DNA of 64,000 bases from Bacillota bacterium (GCA_023413135.1 JAEZQK010000063.1:1-64000); one strand, 5' to 3'. Positions 44,609 through 53,525 are shown, numbered from the stretch's first letter. Translations and numbers: made by a program. The notes: a model not told the origin generated them from the letters alone.

Positions 44609-45322
44609 TTATATGTTATCAAAAACGCCATTTAGAGCTGCTCGTTCCAACTCATCCTTGTTCATTTGCAGATGGTGAATCATTGCTGCTGATGCCACTG
44701 CAGGTTGATGATTTTTGATGGCCTCTACGATTTCCCAATGCCCATCTATGGTAGCCTGAAGCAGGCTTTCTTTTGTGATTTCCACAAACAGGTGTACGGA
44801 CTGATTCAGTATAGGAATAATGGAAGAAACAACGTCGTTTTTACTACAATGCGCTATCATAACATGTAGTTCAATATCTTTTTGCGCGTGATTCTCACCG
44901 GTTAATATCTGCGCTTCTACTTCCGTAGCCAGCAATTCCAACTGTTCAATATCGGATTCTGTTGCTCTTTTTGCAGCAAACTCGGCGATTTTCGGTTCAA
45001 TAATCACTCGCATTTCCATCAGGTCGAAGACAAGCTTTCGCTTATCACGCACAAAGCTGAATCCAAAGGGATCGCTTACTACGCCGGGTTTTTCGGATAC
45101 GTATGTGCCATGTCCGCGCACAACGTACAATACATTGAGGGATACAAGAAGTTTTATCGCTTCGCGGACCGTACTGCGGCTGACATTCAGCGTCTTTGCA
45201 AGTGTTTCTTCATTTGGCAAACGATTGTTTTTATTGAGGTCACTATTGGTGATAAACTCAACAATTTTCTCTGCGACTTGAGAGGATAACAATCCGTTGT
45301 TTTGCTTAATGGCTTGAAACAT
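44609..45322 (-). CDS. GntR-family regulator, FadR (FCD) subfamily
   Basis: A 237-residue repressor-type regulator. ATG 45322 has AGGGAG upstream; the open frame to 45430 covers the promoter. The winged helix (about 10-78) shows RLPNEETLAKTLNVSRSTVREAIKLL and the wing VVRGHGTYVSE. The C-terminal FCD domain (about 95-230) has the metal/ligand-binding histidines, for example in HVMIAHCSKN. FCD regulators sense small acids or sugar acids such as uronates, erythronate or gluconate. The broken four-carbon acid sugar kinase gene behind it suggests a sugar-acid pathway that is being lost. A strong palindrome at 45443-45460 is its likely operator. Confidence 0.9.
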   Translation of the reverse strand: MFQAIKQNNGLLSSQVAEKIVEFITNSDLNKNNRLPNEETLAKTLNVSRSTVREAIKLLVSLNVLYVVRGHGTYVSEKPGVVSDPFGFSFVRDKRKLVFDLMEMRVIIEPKIAEFAAKRATESDIEQLELLATEVEAQILTGENHAQKDIELHVMIAHCSKNDVVSSIIPILNQSVHLFVEITKESLLQATIDGHWEIVEAIKNHQPAVASAAMIHHLQMNKDELERAALNGVFDNI

Positions 45323-45359
45323 GCAAATACTCCCTACCACTTTGTTTATATTTAAACAT

Positions 45360-45388
45360 ATTATAACTTTTTCAGTCCGCATCGTCAA
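45360..45388 (-). promoter_or_regulatory. Promoter of GntR gene
   Basis: On the minus strand, TTGACG (45383-45388) and TATAAT (45360-45365) are exactly 17 bp apart. Confidence 0.7.
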
Positions 45389-45411
45389 TGTTGCAATTAT
45401 CTGATCAAATA

Positions 45412-45440
45412 TTGACTTCTTCTGCCACATGCATTATAAT
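45412..45440 (+). promoter_or_regulatory. Divergent plus-strand promoter facing a degraded gene
   Basis: TTGACT (45412-45417) and TATAAT (45435-45440) are exactly 17 bp apart. It fires away from the GntR gene into a region that holds only a 17-codon ORF and the 3' end of a pseudogene on the opposite strand. Confidence 0.7.
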
Positions 45441-45442
45441 TA

Positions 45443-45460
45443 TTGTCATACGTCTGACAA
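45443..45460. promoter_or_regulatory. Probable GntR operator
   Basis: TTGTCA-TACGTC-TGACAA is a perfect inverted repeat with 6-bp arms. It covers the predicted start point of the plus-strand promoter, the ideal place for repression, and lies about 80 bp upstream of the GntR gene's own start point. Confidence 0.65.
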
Positions 45461-45505
45461 CAAGAATATATGTATTTCATCAAATAAGGAGGGCTGTATC
45501 ACTTG

Positions 45506-45559
45506 ATGCATCTCACGCTGTTTCTTCTTCCTATTGGTCCCATTTCATTTGCGCATTAA
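45506..45559 (+). pseudogene. 17-codon ORF behind full promoter, operator and ribosome site; probable gene remnant
   Basis: AAGGAGGG (45486-45493) is followed, about 12 bases on, by ATG (or TTG 45503) and the frame MHLTLFLLPIGPISFAH, which stops at 45557-45559. The ORF overlaps the last codons of the opposite-strand kinase pseudogene. A promoter, operator and strong ribosome site serving only 17 codons suggest that the original gene was deleted and its 5' end fused to the pseudogene's 3' end. A real leader peptide cannot be excluded. Confidence 0.4.
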
Positions 45560-46783
45560 CTTCAGAAGAAGGTTTTCATCACCGAATCCGCCGGATTTAG
45601 TTATAAGCTGATAGTTTTTGCCTTGGTATATGAATTGGGATAGGATCGTGCCAGGCGCGATTTCACAAACTGGAACCAGGGTATGTACATGAAGCTGCCG
45701 CAAAAGCCCTAGGACCGTATCCCCGCCCCGCCGGTAACCATTAGTGTTGCGTAAAAGCCATCGTCAAGTATTCTTTTTGTGATTTGTCCCAGGGCGAATG
45801 TGATCCGCTCACGCATTTGCGAAAGGTCCATGTCATTTTTCTTTGCATAACGCAATGTCAGATCCGGTTCTTCCAGGTCCAGGGTGTCAATGATCACAAA
45901 ACCTGAATCATGGTATGCGGCTTTCCATTTTTCATGAAATGCATCCGTTTGTGGCTGATCCGAGGTTCCAAGTCTTAACTCCATTGGAGGTTCAGCCGTG
46001 CAAAGCCGGCGTCCACAGCCAAATTCAGCTGCGCTGCCGTGATTGGATTCACAATGCCGCATACCAGCAATAGTTTGTCGGATAATAAGACGCCGCTTTT
46101 GGATGCCTTCCTTGGAAACTGAAGGTGTGTAAGCACCGCTTCGGCCAAACCGCCGCATCCGGCTAGCAAGGTTGATTTTCCCGCACCGCACAGCCCTGCG
46201 GCAAGCTGTTTCATATCCTGGGTACAACAGATATTGTAAACGATTATGCCGTTTGTAGCCGTATCTATTGTGTCGGTATCTGACAGTGTAGCTGGAATAC
46301 CGGTTTGTGCTGCAAGGATATCCAAAACCGAGGAGTGCTTGACAGGTTCATAGGGATCTCTGCCAAAAACGCTTTGCGCGACCGGTATGCCGTCTATTAA
46401 GTGGATGCCGCCTACTGTGTGCCGCTTATGCTTCGGATACGCAGGTGCGAAGTGGATTTGTGATTCACCGCTTGCATATAGGGCTGCCTCAAGCTCTTTG
46501 CCAATATTTCCGCGCAGAGCCGAGTCGGTTTTTTTGTAAATGAACTCAACACCTAGCGCTTTGGCTTCTTTCATAATATCAAATACAACACGGTATGCTG
46601 CCAACGGTGTCAGGTGCCGCGTTTTGGCATCCACCGCCAGTACTGTCACATCCGGATTGGCTAGTATGCAATCGCGGATGCATGCATCCACAGCCACAAG
46701 CGTATTGATATTGTTGGCTAAAACGCCGCGCCTGTATCCAGCGCTCCGGACAGATCATCGGCAATGATGAGCAATTTCACCAT
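45545..46783 (-). pseudogene. Four-carbon acid sugar kinase family (DUF1537, OtnK/DtnK-like), three frameshifts
   Basis: Read in pieces, the minus strand encodes a whole kinase of about 413 codons. It begins MVKLLIIADDLSGALDTGA (ATG 46783), the DUF1537 N-terminus. The frame breaks near 46721 in a T4 run, continues with the KKTDSALRGNIGKE and FAPAYPKHKRHTVGG motifs, breaks again near 45985, resumes with ELRLGTSDQ, and breaks near 45718 in a G4 run, after which GDTVLGLLRQLHV and the C-terminal ITKSGGFGDENLLL follow to the TGA at 45545. Each break is repaired by adding one base to a short homopolymer. Intact members phosphorylate four-carbon acids such as erythronate, threonate or 3-oxo-tetronate. 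Either the gene is dead or the assembly has indel errors. Confidence 0.8.
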
Positions 46784-46934
46784 AGCAAGCCATACCATTT
46801 CCTTCTGTTTTGGTTATAGGGAAAGCTTTGCAGGCAGGAAAGCCCAAACATCATGGTACACCGGAAACGGCCGGCTGGCAACCGGTTTGAAAACCGATTT
46901 TTATGAAGTCGGCGGCCGGAATGAAATAACAAAA

Positions 46935-46973
46935 GCCGGAGCGCCTTTGCCTGATGGCACTTGCGCCTCCGGC
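46935..46973 (-). terminator. Terminator of the GH51 gene at 47016
   Basis: On the minus strand GCCGGAGGCGC pairs with GCGCTCCGGC (one bulge) and is followed by TTTTGTTATTT, a good Rho-independent terminator. Between it and the pseudogene start (46784-46934) nothing else is recognisable. Confidence 0.75.
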
Positions 46974-47015
46974 TTCTGATCATGATTGAGTCCGGCGCCT
47001 GTTAAATGCCGCTGC

Positions 47016-48551
47016 TTACCGCAACTCAACCGCTGCCACGCTCATTTTAGGCAAGTGGAGCCGGAGTGCGCCAGAATCAAAGCTCACGCCGTCGTATGTA
47101 CGTGGACGAACTTTGTCACCGTCTGAAAAGTCATTGTAATCGTTCATGCGTGCCGAGGTAAGGATTCGTCCGGAGACCTTGGCTGGCATAAACGAACCCA
47201 AATCCACCCGGGCCTGTACATCGGAATTGGGATCCGGGTTTGCAATGGTCATAAGAACCGTGCCGTCACCTGCCAAGGAAGCGGAAATGCTCAAGCCCGG
47301 AACGGTTTCACTGCCAAAGGCATACTCTGATGTTTCTACAGTGCTTTGGATCAGCGTGGCGTCCTGATGGGGTGTAAACAGATCAAACACATGATAACTG
47401 GGGGTCAATATCATCTGCTCACCCTCGGTTAGCACCATGGCCTGCAGCACGTTCACTGTTTGGGCAATATTGGCCATGCGCACCCTATCGGCATGATTAT
47501 TGAATATGTTCAGCGATATTGCGCCGGACACTGCGTCCCGGAGCGTGTTCTGCTGGTACAGAAAGCCGGGATTGGTATCCGGCTCACAGTCGAACCAGGT
47601 ACCCCATTCATCAACTATCAAGGCTACATGTTTATGGGGATCATATTTGTCCATGATTTCGCTATGCTTGGTGACCAGTTCATCTGTAAACCAGGCGGCC
47701 TTCATGATGCCAAACCAATCTGTTTCATCAAACTGTGTGGCAGACCGGCGGGAACGTGATTCGTCGCGCAGGTACAACTCGTTTCCGTCTTCACGCTTGA
47801 TCGTGACCACCTTATCGCCAACACGTGTATAGTGATGCAGCCCGATTCCATGCATCAGGCAGCCGGCTTCACGCATTAAAACCTCCATCCAATGATAATT
47901 GGAGCCCCTGGGACCGGCGGCCACAAGAAACAGCTTATGCTCGCCATAATTGCGTGCGTAGGTGGAGTAATTGCGGTACAAATCAGCATAGTGCTCTGCC
48001 CGCATCCGGCCGCCGCAGCCCCAGTTTTCATTACCTACGCCAAAATAGCGCAGGCCGAAGGGCTTTTCCCGGCCGTTTTGACGGCGGAGGTTTGCCATAG
48101 GGGATTCGCCGTCAAAATTCATGTACTCGATCCATTCGCTCATTTCCTGCACAGTGCCGCTGCCTACGTTTCCGCAGATGTACGGCGCAGTTTCCAGCAG
48201 TTCACACAGGCGGAAAAATTCGTGGGTTCCAAAGCTGTTGTCCTCCACAACGCCGCCCCAGTGCGTATTGATCATGCGCTTGCGGTTGGACTTAAGACCT
48301 ATGCCGTCCTTCCAGTGATACTCATCGGCAAAGCAGCCGCCCGGCCACCGCAGTACCGGTATCTTGATCTTTTTTAAGGCGTCAACGATATCTGTACGGA
48401 TACCATCATCATTGGGAATCGGGGATCCCTTGCCAACGAAAATACCGTTATAAATGCAGCGGCCAAGATGTTCCGCAAAATGGCCATAGATATTTCTATC
48501 AATAATGGCCCCGGTTTTGCCTAGTTTGATAATGGCAGTTCTGATACTCAT
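47016..48551 (-). CDS. abfA: Alpha-L-arabinofuranosidase, GH51 family
   Basis: A 511-residue classical GH51 enzyme, paralogous to the one at 33111. Landmarks: RNIYGHFAEHLGRCIYNGIF, VLRWPGGCFADEYHWKDGIG, acid/base glutamate in GVGNENWG, nucleophile in IVDEWGTWF, and the C-terminal LRLHLPKMSVAAVEL. Cytoplasmic, with no signal peptide. AAGGAGCG precedes ATG 48551. It is a single-gene unit, ending in its own terminator and divergent from the ArsR-like regulator at 49036, which probably controls it. It would release arabinofuranose from imported oligosaccharides. Confidence 0.92.
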   Translation of the reverse strand: MSIRTAIIKLGKTGAIIDRNIYGHFAEHLGRCIYNGIFVGKGSPIPNDDGIRTDIVDALKKIKIPVLRWPGGCFADEYHWKDGIGLKSNRKRMINTHWGGVVEDNSFGTHEFFRLCELLETAPYICGNVGSGTVQEMSEWIEYMNFDGESPMANLRRQNGREKPFGLRYFGVGNENWGCGGRMRAEHYADLYRNYSTYARNYGEHKLFLVAAGPRGSNYHWMEVLMREAGCLMHGIGLHHYTRVGDKVVTIKREDGNELYLRDESRSRRSATQFDETDWFGIMKAAWFTDELVTKHSEIMDKYDPHKHVALIVDEWGTWFDCEPDTNPGFLYQQNTLRDAVSGAISLNIFNNHADRVRMANIAQTVNVLQAMVLTEGEQMILTPSYHVFDLFTPHQDATLIQSTVETSEYAFGSETVPGLSISASLAGDGTVLMTIANPDPNSDVQARVDLGSFMPAKVSGRILTSARMNDYNDFSDGDKVRPRTYDGVSFDSGALRLHLPKMSVAAVELR

Positions 48552-49035
48552 ATAGACGCTCCTTAATATTTTTTTGATTATCCCTTGAGGCTGCCTTTAG
48601 CTAACCCGAACCTTTCTTTACGATAATGCAGCGCTCATACCGAAAGTTGCAACCAGGGAGAGAACCATTACCATGCTAAGTTGTCTCCTGACCATTTTCG
48701 CGCAGGCACCCCTCCTCAATATTTTGTTATAGAAAGTGATATCAATACTCCTCTTTTTTACTTTTCTTATCAACATCACTATAATAAACAAGACCAAACC
48801 TCATTCGGCTCGTATCATACATTTGTATATACTTTACATTAATATCGGAAGAAATACAAGCACTTTGTATATTAAATAACTATTAAATGATTTAGCCCAA
48901 CATTAAATGCAGACGGATTTATCATTTCATTTTAATATAACATAGAATAATTTTTTTTGATACATTCTTAACAGCTTGTATAAAGGTACGCCATACACTA
49001 TAATTGGTATCAAAGAAAAGTGAGGGTGCAGCGCT
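48552..49035. promoter_or_regulatory. Long divergent intergenic region, GH51 and ArsR-like gene
   Basis: This 484-bp AT-rich gap shows no coding frame I would support. Near the right end TTGTAT (48976-48981) and TATAAT (48999-49004), spaced 17 bp, form the promoter of the ArsR-like gene. For the GH51 gene a minus-strand TTGATA-18-TATTGA near 48720-48750 is a weak candidate, implying a leader of about 150 bases. The size leaves room for regulator sites or a small RNA, but I see no strong structure. Confidence 0.45.
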
Positions 49036-49968
49036 ATGATGTTTTTTGGAAAGCTTCAAGATGCGATACCTCTTTGCAAGGCACTCAGTTCCGAGATTCG
49101 TGTCAGGATCATTGAAATTCTATCCGATGAAAATGGAATGAATCTGAATGACCTGGCTAAAGCGCTGTCCATCACCAATGGCGCAATGACGGCACATATC
49201 CACGTTCTTGAAGAGTGCGGATTAATAGATGTTGTTACGCGGGTGGCCAAGCATGGCACACAAAAAATTTGCATTGTAAAACCTGAAAAGTATCTGATCG
49301 ATATTGTTAAGCGAAAGGGAACCCAAAACGCATACCATTCGGAGATAGCCCCCGGTCAGTACGTGGATTACCAGGCATCGGCGCCATGCGGGTTGGCAAC
49401 AGAATCGAAGATCGTTGGTGTATATGATACACCTCAGTACTTTTCCGATCCCGAACACAACATGGCGCGTGTTGTATGGCTTACAACAGGCTATTTGGAG
49501 TATGAGATTCCGAATTTTCTGCCGGAGAATACCCGGCCATCCGAGCTGATGCTACACGCAGAGCTGGGGTCGGAAGCGCCGAGCTATTGCAATGATTGGA
49601 AAAGCGATGTGCATGTATCATTGAACGGTATCGAACTGGGGATTTGGCAAAGCCCTGGTGATTTCGGCGGGGTGAAGGGGGTATACAGCCCAAGCTGGTG
49701 GATTCACTCTATCAATCAGTATGGTACACTGTTTGCAATGACGATTAACCATATGGGTTGCTATTTTGATCAGCAAAAAGTTTCGGATATCACGATCGAC
49801 GATTTTTCCATCAACAGTCAAAGCCGCATCCGCTTCCGCCTTGCTGTGCCGCCGGGGGTACCGGAATCCCGTGGGTTGACGGTGTTTGGCCGCGGATTCG
49901 GCAACTATGACAATGGTATCGTAGTACGCATCAGTTATGAGGAATGCGGGGACAAATATGCCGGCTGA
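49036..49968 (+). CDS. ArsR-like winged-helix regulator with long C-terminal ligand domain
   Basis: A 310-residue protein. Residues 1-90 form an ArsR-type winged helix (ALSSEIRVRIIEILSDENGMNLNDLAKALSITNGAMTAHIHVLEECGLI). Residues 95-310, far longer than in metal-sensing ArsR proteins, are beta-rich with many aromatics (for example YSPSWWIHSINQYGTLF), as a sugar-binding jelly-roll would be. No cysteine metal motif is seen in the DNA-binding domain. ATG 49036 has GAGGGTG upstream and a promoter at 48976-49004. It lies between a divergent GH51 gene and a convergent importer operon, so it is probably a sugar-responsive regulator of one or both. I cannot name the ligand. Confidence 0.75.
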   Translation: MMFFGKLQDAIPLCKALSSEIRVRIIEILSDENGMNLNDLAKALSITNGAMTAHIHVLEECGLIDVVTRVAKHGTQKICIVKPEKYLIDIVKRKGTQNAYHSEIAPGQYVDYQASAPCGLATESKIVGVYDTPQYFSDPEHNMARVVWLTTGYLEYEIPNFLPENTRPSELMLHAELGSEAPSYCNDWKSDVHVSLNGIELGIWQSPGDFGGVKGVYSPSWWIHSINQYGTLFAMTINHMGCYFDQQKVSDITIDDFSINSQSRIRFRLAVPPGVPESRGLTVFGRGFGNYDNGIVVRISYEECGDKYAG

Positions 49969-49991
49969 ATATAGTTAATTCTCATGCCACG

Positions 49992-50864
49992 TTATCCTTT
50001 CACTGAGCCAGCCGTCATACCTTTCACCAATTTATCCTGCAGTATGCAGAACAGGATGATCATTGGCAGAACCGCCAGGACAAGAACAGTAAGTATGACT
50101 GGGATATTCATAGAATGCTCCCCTTTGTAATTATTCATGGCCATGGGAAGTGTCTGTGATTTAGCAGATTGGGTAAGCGTTTTTACAAAGGCAAACTCAT
50201 TCCAGTAATTGATGCCATTATAGATGCAAAGCGTTGATATACCTGGCTTTGAAAGCGGTAAAATCACATGGAAAAAATTTCGATACTTACCGCAGCCGTC
50301 AATTTCTGCAGCCTGTTCAATTTCCTGCGGTATGCTGCGCATAAAATTTGTCAGGATAAATACCGACATTGGCAGCGAAAAGGCAACATACGGACCGGGA
50401 AGAGCCCATATGGTGTCATACAGCTTAAAATCAATTGTCATTTTGAACACCGGGATTAGCGTTACATGCATTGGGATCGACATACACGCTATGATAAAAC
50501 CATAAAGGAAGCCGCGCATTTTGAACTTCATTCTGGAAAGCGGATACGATGTGAAGGAGGACAGGGCTACCATCAGCAGTAGGGAAACCGAGGTGACAAT
50601 AACGCTGCGCAGGAAATAGCCCATGAACGCTCCGTCCAGCACGGTTCTGTAGTTTTCGAAATTCAGGCTCTCCGGTAGGGAGAATACACCGGATACAAGC
50701 ATTTCAAATTGGCCTTTAAACGAGTTGAGCACCATGAATACAAAGGGTGTAAACGTGACGAGCAGCCAGAAAACTGCCAGGATTATTGCGATAGTCCAAG
50801 AAAGTGTCTTCTTGAATTCCAAGCCCGGTTTAATCCTCATCACTTCACTTGTTTTAACGCTCAT
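49992..50864 (-). CDS. Sugar ABC importer permease, MsmG/MalG type
   Basis: A 290-residue permease. The EAA loop EQAAEIDGCGKYRNFF followed by VILPLSKP is clear, as are six helices and the ending KLVKGMTAGSVKG. ATG 50864 follows the MsmF-type stop with no gap (TAAATG), with AGGAAAG as ribosome site, so the pair is translationally coupled. It is the last gene of the operon and converges with the ArsR-like gene, 23 bp apart. Confidence 0.9.
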   Translation of the reverse strand: MSVKTSEVMRIKPGLEFKKTLSWTIAIILAVFWLLVTFTPFVFMVLNSFKGQFEMLVSGVFSLPESLNFENYRTVLDGAFMGYFLRSVIVTSVSLLLMVALSSFTSYPLSRMKFKMRGFLYGFIIACMSIPMHVTLIPVFKMTIDFKLYDTIWALPGPYVAFSLPMSVFILTNFMRSIPQEIEQAAEIDGCGKYRNFFHVILPLSKPGISTLCIYNGINYWNEFAFVKTLTQSAKSQTLPMAMNNYKGEHSMNIPVILTVLVLAVLPMIILFCILQDKLVKGMTAGSVKG

Positions 50865-51770
50865 TTAAGCTTCTTCCTTTCCTGACAGGATCTTGCGGAT
50901 GACTACAGCGATGGTGGTGATGAGTACAAACATGCCGAACGCAACTGCCGAACCATAGCCCATCTTAAAATATTTAAAGGATGTGCTGTACATATATGTT
51001 GCCATCAGGTCTGTGGCATTGCCAGGCCCGCCGCCAGTCATCACATATACGAGGTCAAAATACTTCAAGGAGCCGATGAGCGATAGAATACATGCGGATT
51101 TGATCGTGGGAAGAAGCATGGGTATCGCAACATACCAAACATATTTTGGCCGTGTCGTCCCATCAATCAATGCAGCTTCAAAAATATCGGTATCAAAACT
51201 GCTGTATCCAGCAATGAAATAGACCATGTAAAATGGGGTAAATTGCCAAGCGATAACCCCAATAACGGTATATAGCGCTTTTTGGGGATTACCCAACAAG
51301 TCTATATTTTTACCGCCTAGAAAATTGGATATGGTTGATATCATGCCGCCATTGGTTGCCAGCGCATATTGGAACAGGAAGCCTATGGCAACTGAGGACA
51401 TCAGCAAGGGTAAAAACCATGCGATCTTGAACAGGTTAAATTTTTTCCCGCCTGCATCCAGAAAGGTAGCCAGAAGAAAGCCGATGGGGATCTGGATCAG
51501 GATGGACAGAATCATGATGATCACATTATTCCTGAAGGAAAACCAAAAGCGGCTGTCGGATAACAGCATTTTCCAGTTTTCGAGGCCGATAAAGTTTCTC
51601 TTCGCGGTAATACCATTCCATTCGAATAGGCTAATGCGGAAAGTATCAAAAATGGGGTATACAATGAATATCGCCATCAACAGCAGCGCTGGCGCCATAA
51701 ATATGGTTGCTGCAATGATTGTGCTGTGATGTCTTTTCCTTTGCAACGATAGCCCATGTTCATTGTACAA
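50865..51770 (-). CDS. Sugar ABC importer permease, MsmF/MalF type
   Basis: A 301-residue permease with the MsmF-type N-terminus (FMAPALLLMAIFIVYPIFDTF, SLFEWNG), six helices, and the EAA loop FEAALIDGTTRPKYVW followed by VAIPMLLP. The GGGPGNATDLMATYMY segment near residue 250 is typical of the family. It lies 114 bp downstream of the binding-protein gene, a gap that holds a strong hairpin, and abuts the MsmG-type gene. Confidence 0.9.
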   Translation of the reverse strand: MYNEHGLSLQRKRHHSTIIAATIFMAPALLLMAIFIVYPIFDTFRISLFEWNGITAKRNFIGLENWKMLLSDSRFWFSFRNNVIIMILSILIQIPIGFLLATFLDAGGKKFNLFKIAWFLPLLMSSVAIGFLFQYALATNGGMISTISNFLGGKNIDLLGNPQKALYTVIGVIAWQFTPFYMVYFIAGYSSFDTDIFEAALIDGTTRPKYVWYVAIPMLLPTIKSACILSLIGSLKYFDLVYVMTGGGPGNATDLMATYMYSTSFKYFKMGYGSAVAFGMFVLITTIAVVIRKILSGKEEA

Positions 51771-51812
51771 ACGGGATCCCTCCCAATTACAATTTCCATA
51801 ACCTGATCTATA

Positions 51813-51851
51813 AACTGCGGCCTACAGATGATTTTTCTGAAGGCCGCAGTT
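51813..51851 (-). terminator. Intercistronic hairpin after binding-protein gene
   Basis: AACTGCGGCCT pairs perfectly with AGGCCGCAGTT around a 17-base loop. On the minus strand it is followed by TATAGATC, so read-through is expected. Confidence 0.6.
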
Positions 51852-51884
51852 ATTTCGCTATTGTTTTGCTAAGGAGTATATGCT

Positions 51885-53198
51885 TTACTTTTTAAGGTAT
51901 GCAGCCATTGCATCCTGCAGAGCCTGGTTGGCTTCCAGCGGGGTCATCGTCAGGCCGAAGATATCTTGGCACAAATCCTTATGCCGCTCACCAACCTCCG
52001 GAGGCAGGTACTGGTCGTACCACAATTGCACTTCGGGAGCACTGGAGAAATCGGCCCAAATCTGCTTCATGCACTGGTCTTCGATTGTATCACCCATGCC
52101 AACGATGGAGGGAATGGTGTTGGAAGCCAATTGTCCCTGGTTATAGGTATCGTCATTGTAGAATTGGGTAGCCAGGATGAAGGCTGCCTTCAGTTTTTCG
52201 TCATTGTCATGAATGTTGAAGGAGAAACCGTTGCCAATGGATGTGCCAACGCAGATATTCTGAGGGAATGTGCTTCCTTCCTTGGCCGGGAAAGCGAAAT
52301 AGCCGATATTTTCATTATACCATGTTTCCTGATCTTGCTTCATTGAGCGGGACTGCCAGGAACCATGCAGCATCATGGCTGCTTTTTCTTGATACATAAG
52401 CTGGCGATCTTGCCCGTCATCTGTGCTCAAGGAGTTCACGCCTTCGGGGAAGTAACCCTTTTTGACCCAATTCTGAATGGTTTCTGCAGCATACATGAAC
52501 GCTTCATCCGTGAACGAGCCGGTGCCTGCAACCGCGTTGGCGAAAGCGTCAGTACCACCGAAACGGGTCGCGAGATACATAAAGTACATGGAACCGGTCC
52601 ACTTGGAGCCGTTGGCCAGAGAGAAGGGGACATAACCGGCTTGAACCAACTTATCACACGCAGCTTCCAGCTCGCTGATGGTGGTCGGGATAGAAATACC
52701 AACCTTTTCGAAGATTTTCTTGTTGTAATAGATTCCGCAGCCGCCAATGCCGCCGTAGGGGATCGCATACACTTTGCCGTCATACTTGCACTGCTCAACA
52801 GCGGAGGGCAGGAATTTGACTGTATTGTACGTATCAAACAATTCTGTTATATCTGCCCCAAAGCCGGATTTGATGTACTCGATCATCGGGCCGCCGCCCC
52901 AATGGATGTACATATCCGGGCACTGGCCAGAACTCATGGCGATGATCAGCTTTTCTTTGTAGGAGTCGTTCTGTGCATGGGTGACTTCAACGGTAACATT
53001 GGGATACGCTGCCATGAAACGCTGTACGGCTGCCTCATGTATGGACTTTTGCGGTTCTTCCGTCGAAATGTCCCACAATGTGATGGTGATTGGATCGCCG
53101 GTGAGCTTCAGGCTGTTGCTTTCCGCAGATGCAAAGGAAAACAAAGAGAGTACCAGAATCGCACCAAGTACCAGTGAGATGACCTTCTTCAGTTTCAT
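51885..53198 (-). CDS. Sugar-binding protein of ABC importer (MsmE type)
   Basis: A 437-residue family 1 solute-binding protein. ATG 53198 is preferred over TTG 53204 because GGAGGG is six bases upstream. Signal peptide MKLKKVISLVLGAILVLSLF ends FASA|ES with no lipobox cysteine. The mature part shows ITLWDISTEEPQKSIHEAAV, YYNKKIFEKVGISIPTTISE and KAAMMLHGSWQSR, typical of MsmE-like proteins. It is first in the operon with the two coupled permeases. The ligand is unknown; neighbouring GH51 genes suggest a pentose-containing oligosaccharide. Confidence 0.88.
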   Translation of the reverse strand: MKLKKVISLVLGAILVLSLFSFASAESNSLKLTGDPITITLWDISTEEPQKSIHEAAVQRFMAAYPNVTVEVTHAQNDSYKEKLIIAMSSGQCPDMYIHWGGGPMIEYIKSGFGADITELFDTYNTVKFLPSAVEQCKYDGKVYAIPYGGIGGCGIYYNKKIFEKVGISIPTTISELEAACDKLVQAGYVPFSLANGSKWTGSMYFMYLATRFGGTDAFANAVAGTGSFTDEAFMYAAETIQNWVKKGYFPEGVNSLSTDDGQDRQLMYQEKAAMMLHGSWQSRSMKQDQETWYNENIGYFAFPAKEGSTFPQNICVGTSIGNGFSFNIHDNDEKLKAAFILATQFYNDDTYNQGQLASNTIPSIVGMGDTIEDQCMKQIWADFSSAPEVQLWYDQYLPPEVGERHKDLCQDIFGLTMTPLEANQALQDAMAAYLKK

Positions 53199-53281
53199 TA
53201 TCAACCCTCCACTTTTACAGCTTGTTCCCGCATCTGCTTAATCGAAACTGACTCTTGTGCAAAGCTCCAGTCAACCTTATC

Positions 53282-53296
53282 GTTACAAAGCGTAAC
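53282..53296. promoter_or_regulatory. Inverted repeat in leader of MsmE-like gene
   Basis: GTTAC-AAAGC-GTAAC, 84 bp upstream of the start codon. Candidate regulator site; no protein can be assigned. Confidence 0.35.
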
Positions 53297-53417
53297 TTTC
53301 CTTGAGATTAAGTCAACCAGGCACACATAGGTACTTTTGTCCCAAACAGCATCGCAGTGGCTACATCCATGCTCATTTTCTTTTATGCAGTTGCGAGCGA
53401 AAAAGCCAATTACATAT

Positions 53418-53446
53418 AGCTTATATATTTGGGAATCAATTGTCAA
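53418..53446 (-). promoter_or_regulatory. Promoter candidate of MsmE/F/G operon
   Basis: On the minus strand, consensus TTGACA (53441-53446) is followed after 17 bp by the weak TAAGCT (53418-53423). A weak -10 fits an activated promoter. Confidence 0.45.
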
Positions 53447-53497
53447 GCAATTTATGGCAATTTACCATAGAATGATAAGAAAGTAAAGCCCTGCACA

Positions 53498-53525
53498 TTG
53501 ACGGCAGGTACAAAGTATGCATAAT
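53498..53525 (+). promoter_or_regulatory. Promoter of histidine kinase/regulator genes
   Basis: TTGACG (53498-53503) and CATAAT (53520-53525) with a 16-bp spacer, 42 bp before the start codon. Confidence 0.5.

Noticed and set aside
45481..45600. Possible 70-codon frame on the plus strand at 45388-45600
   Set aside because: It runs through the GntR promoter and operator region and the pseudogene end in a frame different from that set by the ribosome site; no support.
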